From Candidatus Poribacteria bacterium (GTDB taxonomy: Bacteria > Poribacteria > WGA-4E > WGA-3G): a stretch of DNA of 64,000 nucleotides. Below the pieces are notes generated by a model, which saw nothing but the letters and a program-made list of their open reading frames with translations, did not search any database and was not told the DNA's origin. Shown in pieces: positions 1-8,077 of this stretch (positions are counted from its first letter, which is position 1; each line of letters starts with the position of its first letter). The stretch covers positions 1-64,000 of the forward strand of contig JAPPBX010000120.1 in NCBI GenBank assembly GCA_026702755.1. The letters run 5' to 3'. A program made the translations under genes and the position numbers.

Positions 1-637
1 CACGCATCAAACTCAACAAATTATATCCAGCAATATAAATGTGACAGACTACTAGGCGGTTTGCGCCCATACTGATACCCGCACCTTCGGGATCGGCGTT
101 GGCGTGATACCACTTCTCTGCCTCTATGAACGCAGGATATACTTCGGTTAAGGGGCGGTTCGGATTATATTTCTCTACAATCTCGTCTGTGATCTGATAT
201 ATTCTTTCACGCATTTCGGGGTCAAGCTCTGCGGCATAAACCTCAATCAATTCAGGTGGGCATTGCAGGTGTTCGGGAACACCATCGGCAAACAACGGAT
301 TTGAGGACGTGCTAGTGGGGTTGACGAAATCCGCGGTTTCTATTGGTGTCTCAATAGCAGGTGGTGCTTCCGCCGCGGAAACCTCTGGCGGTTGTGAAAC
401 TTCCCCAGGCGCGTGTGCGGAATGCGGTTCAGCATGCCACACGTCACCATGCCAGTGTCCGCTTTCGGCAGTCTCCCCGGGCGGGGGCGGCTTCGGTGGT
501 GCAGGTTTCTCAACCTCAACAGGTTTATAGACTTTCACAGGTTCTTGCTTAGCAGCCTTGCGCCCATAAAACAGCCCGCAGCCCATCGCTACAAGCAAGA
601 GTATCAAAATCGGTATCCAAACTCTTTTTCTCAACAT
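1..637 (-). CDS. Lipoprotein, paralogue of the next gene (partial, runs off the left edge)
   Basis: An ATG at 637 preceded by AAGGAG opens a frame that stays open to the window edge (about 212 codons seen). The N-terminus has a basic start, a hydrophobic stretch and an AMGC lipobox, so it is probably an outer-membrane or periplasmic lipoprotein. A Pro/Glu/His-rich linker follows. Then comes the block NPLFADGVPEHLQCPPE and NPNRPLTEV, which also occurs twice in the gene at 642-2279. The two genes lie 4 nt apart on the same strand and are clearly a tandem duplication. The family and function are not recognised. The 3' end lies outside the window. Confidence 0.8.
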   Translation of the reverse strand, partial: MLRKRVWIPILILLLVAMGCGLFYGRKAAKQEPVKVYKPVEVEKPAPPKPPPPGETAESGHWHGDVWHAEPHSAHAPGEVSQPPEVSAAEAPPAIETPIETADFVNPTSTSSNPLFADGVPEHLQCPPELIEVYAAELDPEMRERIYQITDEIVEKYNPNRPLTEVYPAFIEAEKWYHANADPEGAGISMGANRLVVCHIYIAGYNLLSLMR

Positions 638-641
638 TTTT

Positions 642-2279
642 CTACTCCTTTCTGCTGTCATTTTTCAGTTTGTAAGCCCCGGTTGTGTAGGGGTTGATGT
701 TGTAGTCCCAGCCTTGCAGTGCCTCTAATTCCTCATCGGTGATGGTGTCAAGGTTGATACGAATGACTGCGCCTTCGGCGTTCTGATCGTCGATATCGCC
801 GATAGTGTAAGTATTCCTCACTCCATTCGTCCCCCATGTAAATTGATATCGCTCATTATTATCTATTCGGAAGGTGCGATCGCTATCGTCAGGCAACCTC
901 AATATATTTAAGTCGGGTGTCCGTTCACCGATCTCAATCATCCGCATATTCCAAGCACGCTCTGAATCCTCTTCAAACAGCGCGAAAATCTCAGGGAAAT
1001 CGAGTGTGAGTTGGACTAGCCAATCAAATCGTTCCTGCCCCAAACCTTCTCCTGCAAGGTAGGGAACGGCGTTAGATTTATACCATTTCTCTGCTGCAAT
1101 AAACAGGGGCCACACCTCTGTGAGCGGACGATTCGGATTCCACTTTTCAAGGATCTCTCTACGCGCCTGATGTATTCTTTCAAAAGTTTCGGGGTCAACT
1201 TCAAAAGGTCTGTTTTCAATACGTATGTCATAAATACCGACGATCTCCGGTGGGCATTGTAGGTGTTCTGGCACGCCATCGGCAAAAAGTGGGTTCGTAG
1301 AGGCACGTGTGGGATTCACGAAGTCCGGCGGTATTTTTCTCCGGGGCACATTTGTCGTGTAGGGGTTGATGTTGTAGTTCCAGCCACCCTGACTTGCAAT
1401 TTCGACATCTGTCATTTCGTCAATGTTGATGATTCGTTGACCATGGATAGGCGCAGATGGATCCGGGGGACCTAAATCATAAGATTTTACTGCCTCACGT
1501 CCCGTCTCAACGTCCATGACCTCCGTGAATCTGACGTGATACTTATAATTCGCTTTCATACGAAAGACGCGACCGTCATGAAGAACCGCAACATTCCAAT
1601 CTGGGTCTTTCTCGCCCGTTTCAACAGCCACCATATGCATAGCACGAGGTGAGTCTTCCTCAAAAAGAACCAATATTTCAGGAAAGTCAAGTATCAATTG
1701 TATTAGAACATCTATTGAGACTCCTTCTGATTTTAAGTGCTGCTGCCTTTCTATCGCCACATCCCAAATCTCTGGGAGCGGGCGATTTGGATTCCACTTT
1801 TCCTTGATTTCTTCCCACATCGTTTCAACAATGGAAACAAGCTCCTCTGTCACAGATTCGTCATCTACGCGAACACCAACCCATTCTGGCGGACATTGCA
1901 AGTGTTCAGGCACACCGTCGGCAAACAATGGGTTTGACGACTTACTGGTGGGATTGACGAAATCCGCTGTCGGTTGTGTTTCTGAAACAACGGCATCGCG
2001 TTCGGTAGGTTCTGCAAGTATTTGCGGTTGCTCGGAGACCTCCGCAGGCGCGTGTGCGGAATGCGGTTCAGCATGCCACTCGTCGCCATGCCAATGTCCG
2101 CTCTCGGCGGTTTCTCCAGGTGGCGGTGGTTTCGGTGTTTCTTTTCGCTCTACCGCAATGGGAACTTTGTAAACCTTTACAGGTTCTTGCTTGGCGACCT
2201 TGCGTCCATAAAACAGACCACATCCCATCGCTGGAAGCAAAACAATCAAAAGCGGAATCCACATTCTCTTTCTTAACAT
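642..2279 (-). CDS. Lipoprotein with two ~190-residue internal repeats
   Basis: A 545-aa protein with signal sequence and AMGC lipobox, a charged linker containing ESGHWHGDEWHAEPHSAH (His-rich), then two homologous units. Each unit begins FVNPT..S.NPLFADGVPEHLQCPPE, carries WNPNRPL.E and DFPEI..LFEEDS, and closes with GW.YNINPYTT. The units lie at roughly residues 105-320 and 320-535. The start has a good Shine-Dalgarno (AAAGGAG). It is followed 4 nt later by its paralogue and preceded by a small exported protein, so the three probably form one operon. I do not recognise the repeat family. The His-rich segment could bind metal, but this is only a guess. Confidence 0.85.
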   Translation of the reverse strand: MLRKRMWIPLLIVLLPAMGCGLFYGRKVAKQEPVKVYKVPIAVERKETPKPPPPGETAESGHWHGDEWHAEPHSAHAPAEVSEQPQILAEPTERDAVVSETQPTADFVNPTSKSSNPLFADGVPEHLQCPPEWVGVRVDDESVTEELVSIVETMWEEIKEKWNPNRPLPEIWDVAIERQQHLKSEGVSIDVLIQLILDFPEILVLFEEDSPRAMHMVAVETGEKDPDWNVAVLHDGRVFRMKANYKYHVRFTEVMDVETGREAVKSYDLGPPDPSAPIHGQRIINIDEMTDVEIASQGGWNYNINPYTTNVPRRKIPPDFVNPTRASTNPLFADGVPEHLQCPPEIVGIYDIRIENRPFEVDPETFERIHQARREILEKWNPNRPLTEVWPLFIAAEKWYKSNAVPYLAGEGLGQERFDWLVQLTLDFPEIFALFEEDSERAWNMRMIEIGERTPDLNILRLPDDSDRTFRIDNNERYQFTWGTNGVRNTYTIGDIDDQNAEGAVIRINLDTITDEELEALQGWDYNINPYTTGAYKLKNDSRKE

Positions 2280-2312
2280 ATTTTTCTCCTTTCGGTTGTT
2301 CGCCGCGCGTAT

Positions 2313-2498
2313 CTATCTCGTCTCCGTGTTGGGACAAATGATCGGTTGACACGGCGGCGGTTGTATTTCAGGGATACAAAATTCGGGGAACGGACGACAA
2401 GGTTCATCCGCAGCACGTGTAAGGTGCAGCGCGACGCTGAGTGTCGCCACGACGAAGAAAAGCGCGATGGGGACCCACCGCAAGAGGCGTGTTTTCAT
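2313..2498 (-). CDS. Small exported Cys/Pro-rich protein
   Basis: A 61-aa product. I choose the ATG at 2498 because AAGGAG lies 8 nt upstream; an upstream in-frame GTG (2507) overlaps that site. The protein has a basic N-terminus (MKTRLLRW), one hydrophobic helix (about residues 8-25) ending near ARA-like residues, then a short mature part with five cysteines and many prolines (PPPCQPIICP). It is probably secreted or membrane anchored. It is the first gene of the operon leading into the two repeat lipoproteins (33 nt to the next start). No family recognised. Confidence 0.6.
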   Translation of the reverse strand: MKTRLLRWVPIALFFVVATLSVALHLTRAADEPCRPFPEFCIPEIQPPPCQPIICPNTETR

Positions 2499-2609
2499 GT
2501 TAGGCACTCCTTTTGTAGGGGCTGGCCCCTATAAATAACACGCAACGAAACCCGTTAGCTGCTACAATAGAAACCAGCGCTGTCAAAACTACATCTTTTG
2601 GCAGTGTTA

Positions 2610-2680
2610 CGCGTGGCGGGTGCGGGAACACCTGCTGCGCACCCCGGAAACGGGGAGGCTGCCCTGACGCGATCCACGCG
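2610..2680. ncRNA. Candidate structured RNA (three-way junction) in the lipoprotein operon leader
   Basis: A closing helix CGCGTGG (2610-2616) pairs with CCACGCG (2674-2680). Inside are a 7-bp hairpin GCGGGTG/CACCTGC (2616-2635; shares base 2616 with the closing helix) and a 5-bp hairpin CCCCG-GAAA-CGGGG (2642-2655) whose loop is a GNRA tetraloop when read on the plus strand. On the minus strand the segment falls about 40-110 nt after the predicted transcription start, inside the 5' leader. It does not match any riboswitch or SRP consensus I know. Strand and function are undecided. Confidence 0.35.
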
Positions 2681-2723
2681 GTGTTAGCGAATATGCTTCA
2701 GCATGAAATCAACGTCATGAATA

Positions 2724-2752
2724 ATTATAAAAAAAAATGCAAAAATTGTCAA
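2724..2752 (-). promoter_or_regulatory. Sigma70-type promoter for the lipoprotein operon
   Basis: Read on the minus strand: TTGACA (2752-2747), a 17-bp spacer, TATAAT (2729-2724), an exact consensus match. The first gene starts at 2498, which leaves a leader of about 220 nt containing the foldable segment at 2610-2680. Confidence 0.75.
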
Positions 2753-2783
2753 GTTTAAAATTTGGCTTGGCGAAACACAACTT

Positions 2784-2904
2784 AGAACTTACGCATTCTA
2801 AAGTCCCTGATAAGGCGGATTTAAGGGGGTAAATACAACGAAATACTCTCACTGCGAGGCATTTTCAACAAAATGTGATGCTCTGTTCAACTTGTGTAAA
2901 TCCT
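2784..2904. mobile_element. MITE-like element, degenerate copy
   Basis: About 121 bp bounded by AGAACTTACGCA (2784-2795) and TGTGTAAATCCT (2893-2904), an imperfect 12-bp terminal inverted repeat. Its left half (TAAAGTCCCTGATAAGGCGG and following) is closely similar to the element at 22003-22122, whose terminal repeats are perfect. It has no coding capacity, so it would need a transposase encoded elsewhere. Confidence 0.6.
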
Positions 2905-3080
2905 ATAACTTTTACCGCGCGGCCGGCGAAACACTTTCCAAATCCTGCCCAATCTTACCACTTTTTCAGCGGTTTCTAATGAAGTTTGCGAAAGTAAATC
3001 AGTCCTGCAGTGAACCCCAACGCTTTTCTGTGTGCTTTTCTGAGATGTATCGGCTATTTCTGCTGTAGGAACAAGGTATC

Positions 3081-3101
3081 GGGATTCGGAGACCCTCCTA
3101 C
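3081..3101 (+). repeat. REP-like palindrome, copy 1
   Basis: GGGAT-TCGGAG-ACCC followed by TCCTAC. It belongs to a family also seen at 9494-9515, 21932-21953 and 29113-29134, with a shared TCGGAG loop and a stem whose bases change in compensation between copies. Confidence 0.6.
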
Positions 3102-3137
3102 GGGAGAACTAAGCCCCTCTCCTTCCCCTTAAATCCT

Positions 3138-3166
3138 TTGAGTTAAACGTTGAATTATGGTATCAT
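3138..3166 (+). promoter_or_regulatory. Likely sigma70-type promoter of the dehydratase gene
   Basis: TTGAGT (3138-3143), 17-bp spacer, TATCAT (3161-3166), ending 27 bp before the ATG at 3194. It may serve the three-gene group to 7002. Confidence 0.5.
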
Positions 3167-3193
3167 GCCACAAACCCTGAACGGAGCCAGACG

Positions 3194-4366
3194 ATGAAAA
3201 TCAAAGACATACAGACCGTCCGAATCAACGTGCCGCCGCGAGACATCAAACGCACAGAACCCCGCCGCGAAGTGTGGAGTTCCCACGCCGAAGTCGCAAA
3301 TCCGATGTCGCGCTACCCACAATACAAACGCCACCGTTCCAGTTGGATGCCGAAGAAGTGGGATACCGTTTACGTCAAAGTTACCGCTGAAGACGGCACT
3401 TGGGGTATAGGCGAAACCTCTTTCGGCACCCCAGTCGCTGCTATTATTGATGAACACTTTGCACCAATGCTAATTGGTGAAAACTGCTTTGCCGTTGAGA
3501 AGATTTGGGATATGATGTTCCGTATGTCCAAACCTTACGGTTCACAAGGCTTAACCAGTTGTGCAATGAGCGGGGTTGATATTGCCCTATGGGATCTGAA
3601 CGGCAAAATCAAGAACCAACCCGTCTATGAACTACTCGGTGGACCGCTACGTGAGAAGATGTTCGCTTACGCTACTGGCAACGATACCGATTGGCAGTTG
3701 GAACTCGGATTCAAGGCGGTGAAGTTGGCGTGTCCCTATGGACCAGTAGATGGCGAATGGGGCTTGAAAGAGAACGAAAAACTGGTCGAGAAAACCAGAG
3801 AAATGGTCGGCGACGACGTTGAAATTATGCTTGATTGCTATATGGCTTTCGATGTCGATTACACCATCCGATTGGCACACCGCCTCCGTCCGTATCGTCT
3901 TAAATGGATTGAAGAGTTCCTCATTCCAGAAGACATTGACGGTTTGGTGAAAGTTAAAGAGGCTGTCGATTGGGTGAGCTTGGCGAGTGGCGAGCATCAC
4001 TACACCCGTTTCCCGTTTCAGCAGATTATTGAAAGGCGGTGCTTGGATATTTTACAACCGGATACCTTCTGGGTGGGCGGCATCACCGAGTGTGTCAAAA
4101 TCTGCCATCTCGCAGATGCTGCAGGACTCACCGTTATCTTTCACGGGGGTGGGCTTCGACAATCGGGACTCCATCTTTCCGCCGCTATGCCCAATACGCC
4201 TTGGGTTGAATATTATCTTGGTGTCCCACCCGGGGTGCCGTTGGAGGAGACGATACTGTTTGACGGTGAATCTCTCCCGACAGATAGCTACATCTCTCCG
4301 AATGACGGTCCTGGACTCGGTTTACACATTGAAGAGGAGTGGCTAACGCCGAGAAATCCGCGATAA
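3194..4366 (+). CDS. rhmD: L-rhamnonate dehydratase-like enolase-superfamily enzyme
   Basis: A 390-aa mandelate racemase/muconate lactonizing enzyme family protein. It should dehydrate an acid sugar (L-rhamnonate to 2-keto-3-deoxy-L-rhamnonate) in the cytoplasm. Metal ligands are visible as D214 (MLDCYM), E240 (WIEEF) and E267 (GEHH), and the catalytic histidine as H317 (FHGGG). From memory of E. coli RhmD (Asp226, Glu252, Glu280, His329), these sit at a constant offset of 12-13. The N-terminal region with PMSRYPQYK and the DILQPD..W.GGITE block also match RhmD. The start is ATG 3194 with GGAG upstream. Other L-sugar acids remain possible substrates. The stop is 1 nt before the next start, so co-transcription with the chaperone gene is likely although the functions look unrelated. 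Confidence 0.8.
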   Translation: MKIKDIQTVRINVPPRDIKRTEPRREVWSSHAEVANPMSRYPQYKRHRSSWMPKKWDTVYVKVTAEDGTWGIGETSFGTPVAAIIDEHFAPMLIGENCFAVEKIWDMMFRMSKPYGSQGLTSCAMSGVDIALWDLNGKIKNQPVYELLGGPLREKMFAYATGNDTDWQLELGFKAVKLACPYGPVDGEWGLKENEKLVEKTREMVGDDVEIMLDCYMAFDVDYTIRLAHRLRPYRLKWIEEFLIPEDIDGLVKVKEAVDWVSLASGEHHYTRFPFQQIIERRCLDILQPDTFWVGGITECVKICHLADAAGLTVIFHGGGLRQSGLHLSAAMPNTPWVEYYLGVPPGVPLEETILFDGESLPTDSYISPNDGPGLGLHIEEEWLTPRNPR

Positions 4367-4367
4367 T

Positions 4368-5354
4368 ATGGGACGTTATATCACCTTTCTGTTGCTATTT
4401 TGTGTAAGCAGTAACGCTTATGCGCAAACGTTAATCGATTCTGTCATTGCGGTTGTCAATACGGATGCTATCACGCGCAGCGAACTTGAAAATGAATTTC
4501 GTATCGCTGCGCTCATGCAGATACGCACTGGTGCAACACCAACGACCGCCGAACGGCGCGCAGTACTTGATACTATCATTACCCGCAAATTCGTCTTACA
4601 AGCAGCTGAGCGACGCGGCATCGTTGTAACCCAACGCGACATGCGGGTAGCGGAAAAAATAGCGGAAATCCGTGCCGAATATGCTTTTGAGGGGGATCTT
4701 CAGAGCGTTTTACAGCAGTACCAGTTGGAAGAGGAAACGGTGAAAACGCAGGTCTATGAGCAGCTAATATACGACGAATTCTTTCGCCGTATATTTTTCA
4801 ATGCTGTCAACAGTGAGAAGGTCGCGAATTTAGCAAAGTCCTACTATGATGCGAATAGCACTGAATTTATTGTGCCCCCTACCGTCACCTTTAACTCACT
4901 ATTTATTATCATGCCGAAGGATAAATCCGCAGCAGAAAAGCAGGCTGCTGAAGATTTAGTGCAACAACTCAGCGAGCATTTGCAACAAGGTGAAACATTT
5001 AAGACTGTCTATGAAGCTTATAAAACACGTTTGGCACTCTGGATTGAGGAGTTGACACATGAGGTAGACACCCCGTTGGGCACCATTGTGACAGAATTGC
5101 AAATTTCTGAACGGAGTGCACCGCTCCCCGTTTCAGAGGGATATCAGATCGTCGAACGCGTTCGGAATAACCCGTCACGCCAGAAACCCTATTCGGAAGT
5201 CAGTGAGGAGATTTCAGAACGGATTCGTCGGGATTTAGCAGAAAGCGAGTTTGAGGCGTGGTTAACGGAACGAAAAGAAGAGGAGACATGGCATATTTTG
5301 GATGATGAACTTGTGCAGGCAGAAGGTGAGACGAGGCAAACAGATGTGGAATAA
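4368..5354 (+). CDS. SurA-like periplasmic chaperone / peptidyl-prolyl isomerase family protein
   Basis: A 328-aa exported protein with signal peptide (cleavage near AYA-QT, residue 19). Next comes IDSVIAVVNTDAITRSELE, the typical opening of the SurA N-terminal domain. The helical N-domain spans about residues 22-165. A parvulin-like region follows (about 165-290: PPTVTFNSLFI, LPVSEGYQIVERVR), ending in a helical tail with EI.ERIRRDL. Members assist outer-membrane protein folding in the periplasm. The parvulin domain looks divergent, so isomerase activity is uncertain. It starts 1 nt after the dehydratase stop and overlaps the TPR gene start. Confidence 0.8.
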   Translation: MGRYITFLLLFCVSSNAYAQTLIDSVIAVVNTDAITRSELENEFRIAALMQIRTGATPTTAERRAVLDTIITRKFVLQAAERRGIVVTQRDMRVAEKIAEIRAEYAFEGDLQSVLQQYQLEEETVKTQVYEQLIYDEFFRRIFFNAVNSEKVANLAKSYYDANSTEFIVPPTVTFNSLFIIMPKDKSAAEKQAAEDLVQQLSEHLQQGETFKTVYEAYKTRLALWIEELTHEVDTPLGTIVTELQISERSAPLPVSEGYQIVERVRNNPSRQKPYSEVSEEISERIRRDLAESEFEAWLTERKEEETWHILDDELVQAEGETRQTDVE

Positions 5355-7002
5355 CCCGCGCTTAAAGCAGACGAGGGATAGAATTGCTCAGAAGCCTATA
5401 TCTATGCGGTGGTGGAGGCATTTTGCCGTTGGAGTGCTGCTGTTTGTGTTTGCTGTGTCAGGATCGGCGGACGATATAGCAGATTATTCTAAAACGTTCC
5501 AGAAGCAGTTGAAGGACGCACAGCGTGCGTTTCAAGCGGAGCAGTGGCATGAAGCACGCCGTTTATACCGAGGTCTTGCCCAAGAGGCTCCTGAATTCCC
5601 GATTGTTTACATCGGTGAAGGGGATGCCGCCGCAAAACTGAAAGATTATCCCGCCGCTATTACTGCTTTTCAGCATGCTTTGCAACTTCTCTCAACACAG
5701 CCGCAAGGCGATATTGCAAGGGTGCGCTTAGAAATTATGGTGCAAGCCAAGCTCGCTGCTGCGTATCACCGCAACAAGCAGCTTGACCAAGCCGATACAT
5801 GGTTCCAAAGAGCCATCAAGGGTGCTGGTGAGGATGCCCCGGTGGCATGGTATGTCGCTTTGGGACAGATTGAAACAGAGCGTGGGAACTTGGAGCAGGC
5901 ACGCCGCTACTATATTGTCGCTGTGCAGCTGCACCCGGATACAACTGCTGCCTATAATAATCTCGGACATGTCCTGCTCAAGCTCAATCGCATTGACGAA
6001 GCCGATGCTGTCTTTCGGGAAGCACTCACCCAAGACGGGACGCTTGCCAGTGCCGCCTTCGGACGCGGTGAGGTCGGAGCAAGACGCGGGCAACTCCCTG
6101 TCGCCCAACGTTTTTATGAACGTGCTGTCCAACACGCACCTGACGAACCAATATTCCATAAAGCACTCGCAGATGTCCTCCATGATATGGGTAGCAACGA
6201 AGCATCTGAGGCTGCATTGACGCGTTACCGCCGAACCTTGACGGAACGCTACCGTCGTCAAGCGCATTGGTTCATTGAGAATGGACAGCCACAACGTGCC
6301 TTAACGCCCTTGAAGAAAGCACTTGAAACGGATGAGGCATTTATACCAGCCTTGAAAGATTATGCCTACGTTCAGATGCAGCTCGGCGAATTAGTGGATG
6401 CCAAGCAATCGTATCAACGTGTGCTCACCATAGAGCCTACTTCGCGGCAGGCACTTTTACATCTCGGTATGATAGAAGCCAAACTTGGGAATCAAGCAAC
6501 AGCAGTATCACACTATCTCACGCTCATCAAACATGAACCGGATTTTATGGATGCCTACGTGCAACTCGCAAATCTGCACGAGCGTTCAGGAGATTTGAAG
6601 GCTGCGGCGCAAGCACTGACAATGGGCATCCGACACGAACCGACATGGGCACCCGGATATTTGTGGCGTGGGAAGATTTATCAGAAACAGAACAAGTCCA
6701 ACATGGCAGAAGCCGATTTCCGAAAATCCATTCAACTCGCGCCAGATGTTCCATTTCCGAAAGAGGCGTTAGCGTCCCTGCTTGCAACGGAAAACAGGAA
6801 ACTCACTGAAGCACTGACCCTCGCCACCGCTGCTGTTGCGAGTGAGGGGCAACCTGCACACCGTGCCACGCTTGCCTTCATCTATTACCGACTCAACCGA
6901 ATTTCCGATGCGCGACGTGAAATTGGAATTGCCTTTACCCAAGTCCCTAATCATCCTTATGTTCTAAGAATTCGTTCGGAGATCCTAAAAACCGATCCAT
7001 AG
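5344..7002 (+). CDS. Exported tetratricopeptide-repeat protein
   Basis: About 552 aa. I use ATG 5344, inside the end of the previous gene. In-frame starts at 5302 and 5404 are possible, and 5404 would give the neatest signal peptide (MRWWRHFAVG followed by a hydrophobic run to SGSA). After the signal or anchor segment the whole protein is TPR units of about 34 residues (for example TAAYNNLGHVLLKLNRIDEA, DAYVQLANLHERSGDLKAAA). At least a dozen repeats are visible. TPR arrays are protein-protein scaffolds. Overlap with the SurA-like gene suggests a shared role in envelope assembly, by inference only. Confidence 0.8.
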   Translation: MWNNPRLKQTRDRIAQKPISMRWWRHFAVGVLLFVFAVSGSADDIADYSKTFQKQLKDAQRAFQAEQWHEARRLYRGLAQEAPEFPIVYIGEGDAAAKLKDYPAAITAFQHALQLLSTQPQGDIARVRLEIMVQAKLAAAYHRNKQLDQADTWFQRAIKGAGEDAPVAWYVALGQIETERGNLEQARRYYIVAVQLHPDTTAAYNNLGHVLLKLNRIDEADAVFREALTQDGTLASAAFGRGEVGARRGQLPVAQRFYERAVQHAPDEPIFHKALADVLHDMGSNEASEAALTRYRRTLTERYRRQAHWFIENGQPQRALTPLKKALETDEAFIPALKDYAYVQMQLGELVDAKQSYQRVLTIEPTSRQALLHLGMIEAKLGNQATAVSHYLTLIKHEPDFMDAYVQLANLHERSGDLKAAAQALTMGIRHEPTWAPGYLWRGKIYQKQNKSNMAEADFRKSIQLAPDVPFPKEALASLLATENRKLTEALTLATAAVASEGQPAHRATLAFIYYRLNRISDARREIGIAFTQVPNHPYVLRIRSEILKTDP

Positions 7003-7041
7003 AGACAATTTCTGAATAACGGCTTTTTTGTATATTTTTTC

Positions 7042-7070
7042 TTGAAAATTAAAGAGAAAAATAGTATAAT
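7042..7070 (+). promoter_or_regulatory. Sigma70-type promoter of the Asp/Met-repeat lipoprotein
   Basis: TTGAAA (7042-7047), 17-bp spacer, TATAAT (7065-7070). The leader to ATG 7222 is about 145 nt. The arrangement (promoter spacing, TTTGGAGA block, ATAGAATAAGGAG ribosome site) is repeated upstream of the gene at 8078. Confidence 0.75.
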
Positions 7071-7221
7071 TCACTAAAGTTGTATGGTACATAGATTTGG
7101 AGAGTCACGTTCTAACCTGAACGGGCTTTATTGTCTTGAAACTGCACCAAGAGATTCGAGACTCTTCCATAACTGCTTACTTTAAGTATATAAAAAGTAT
7201 ATAGAATAAGGAGCCCTAACA

Positions 7222-7629
7222 ATGTTAAAGTTTCAGATAGTTTTAATCGCCATTTTGGCATGTTGTGTTGCCTTTATATCCTGTGAACGAACTACGTCGA
7301 TGATGACACCAGTTACGGATGACATGATGGCAGATGATAGCATGTCGGACGACATGATGGCTGACGACATGATGGACGACGGCATGATGGACGACGGCAC
7401 GATGGCTGACGACATGATGGACGACGGCACGATGGCTGACGACATGATGGACGACATGGATGACATGGACGACATGGACGACATGGATGGCATGGACGAC
7501 ATGGATGGCATGGACGACATGGATGGCATGGACGACATGGACGACATGGACGACATGGATGGCATGGACGACATGGATGACATGGATGGCATGGATGGCG
7601 AGGGCATGAATGGCAACGGTATGAATTAG
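7222..7629 (+). CDS. Asp/Met-repeat lipoprotein
   Basis: A 135-aa protein with signal peptide and a lipobox-like FISC. After a short spacer (residues 25-35) almost everything from about residue 36 to 130 is built from Asp, Met and Gly: DDMMADD, DDGTMA, then MDDMDDMDGMDD tracts. The DNA is a degenerate tandem array of GACATGGAC/GATGGCATG units (about 7320-7605). A strong ribosome site (AAGGAG) lies upstream. The acidic, thioether-rich chain would be disordered and could bind Cu(I), iron or calcium. No activity is proven. The signal peptide and the beginning of the mature part (ERT..M.PVTDDMM) resemble the two-domain cytochrome encoded at 8078, so the two are related. Repeat length is likely to vary between strains. 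Confidence 0.75.
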   Translation: MLKFQIVLIAILACCVAFISCERTTSMMTPVTDDMMADDSMSDDMMADDMMDDGMMDDGTMADDMMDDGTMADDMMDDMDDMDDMDDMDGMDDMDGMDDMDGMDDMDDMDDMDGMDDMDDMDGMDGEGMNGNGMN

Positions 7630-7661
7630 CCCAATAGTTCATCTCACATCATTTCTGAAGA

Positions 7662-7701
7662 GGATCAGTGACTACATTCTATGGTTGCTGATCCTTTTTT
7701 T
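7662..7701 (+). terminator. Rho-independent terminator
   Basis: GGATCAG (7662-7668) pairs with CTGATCC (7688-7694), followed by seven T residues. It closes the Asp/Met-repeat lipoprotein unit. Confidence 0.75.
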
Positions 7702-7928
7702 ATCCGCAATCTACGATGATCAAATCTTTCTATCAGACTCACATCTTACGGTGAAATCTACAATTTGCCTAAATTGCTACCGCAATTTTTCAAGTTCACT
7801 GCTGTAGGAGCGATCCCTACCTAAAACGCGGCAGACATAGCCTTATCAGGCAATTAGCCGTTTCTCGTTCACCAACAGAGTGCATGTTTGTAGAAAACTA
7901 AAGAAAGCTATCTACGCTCTATTTTTTG

Positions 7929-7957
7929 TTGAGAATTAAATCCCAATATGATACTAT
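7929..7957 (+). promoter_or_regulatory. Sigma70-type promoter of the tandem P460-like gene
   Basis: TTGAGA (7929-7934), 17-bp spacer, TACTAT (7952-7957). The leader to ATG 8078 is about 115 nt and shares sequence blocks with the leader at 7071-7221. Confidence 0.65.
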
Positions 7958-8077
7958 TTGAAGTGAAGTTATGTAATATAAATTTGGAGAAGACCACAAT
8001 GAAGTGGATGGCTTTGCCGCTTTAAAGCCTACAACTCTTTTTCAACTTTTAAAATATAGAATAAGGAGCATTCAGTA

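Larger units (their letters stand above)
2499..3193. other. 695-bp intergenic region with promoter, structured leader, MITE and REP-like element
   Basis: No convincing gene lies here. The stretch separates the divergent lipoprotein operon (minus) and the dehydratase gene (plus). It holds a minus-strand promoter with a long leader, a foldable 70-nt segment, a MITE-like element, a REP-like hairpin and a plus-strand promoter, all listed separately. A tight palindrome AGGGGC-TG-GCCCCT at 2517-2530 sits just upstream of the ribosome binding site of the small exported gene and might act in translation control or as an operator. Confidence 0.7.
7630..8077 (+). other. 448-bp intergenic region between the paired lipoprotein genes
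   Basis: No gene is seen. It holds a terminator (7662-7701), a partial REP-related sequence GTAGGAGCGATCCCTAC (7804-7820) and the promoter and leader of the next gene (7929-8077). Confidence 0.6.

Noticed and set aside
2610-2680. Bacterial SRP RNA or a known riboswitch
   Set aside because: The SRP GGAAGGAAGCAG signature is absent, and the core motifs of TPP, FMN, SAM, glycine, cobalamin and guanidine riboswitches as I know them do not fit.
7233-7642. Long open frames on both strands of the Asp/Met-repeat gene
   Set aside because: They are by-products of the tandem repeat (MPSMSS- and CHPCHP-type sequences). Only the plus-strand frame has a promoter, ribosome site, signal peptide and terminator.
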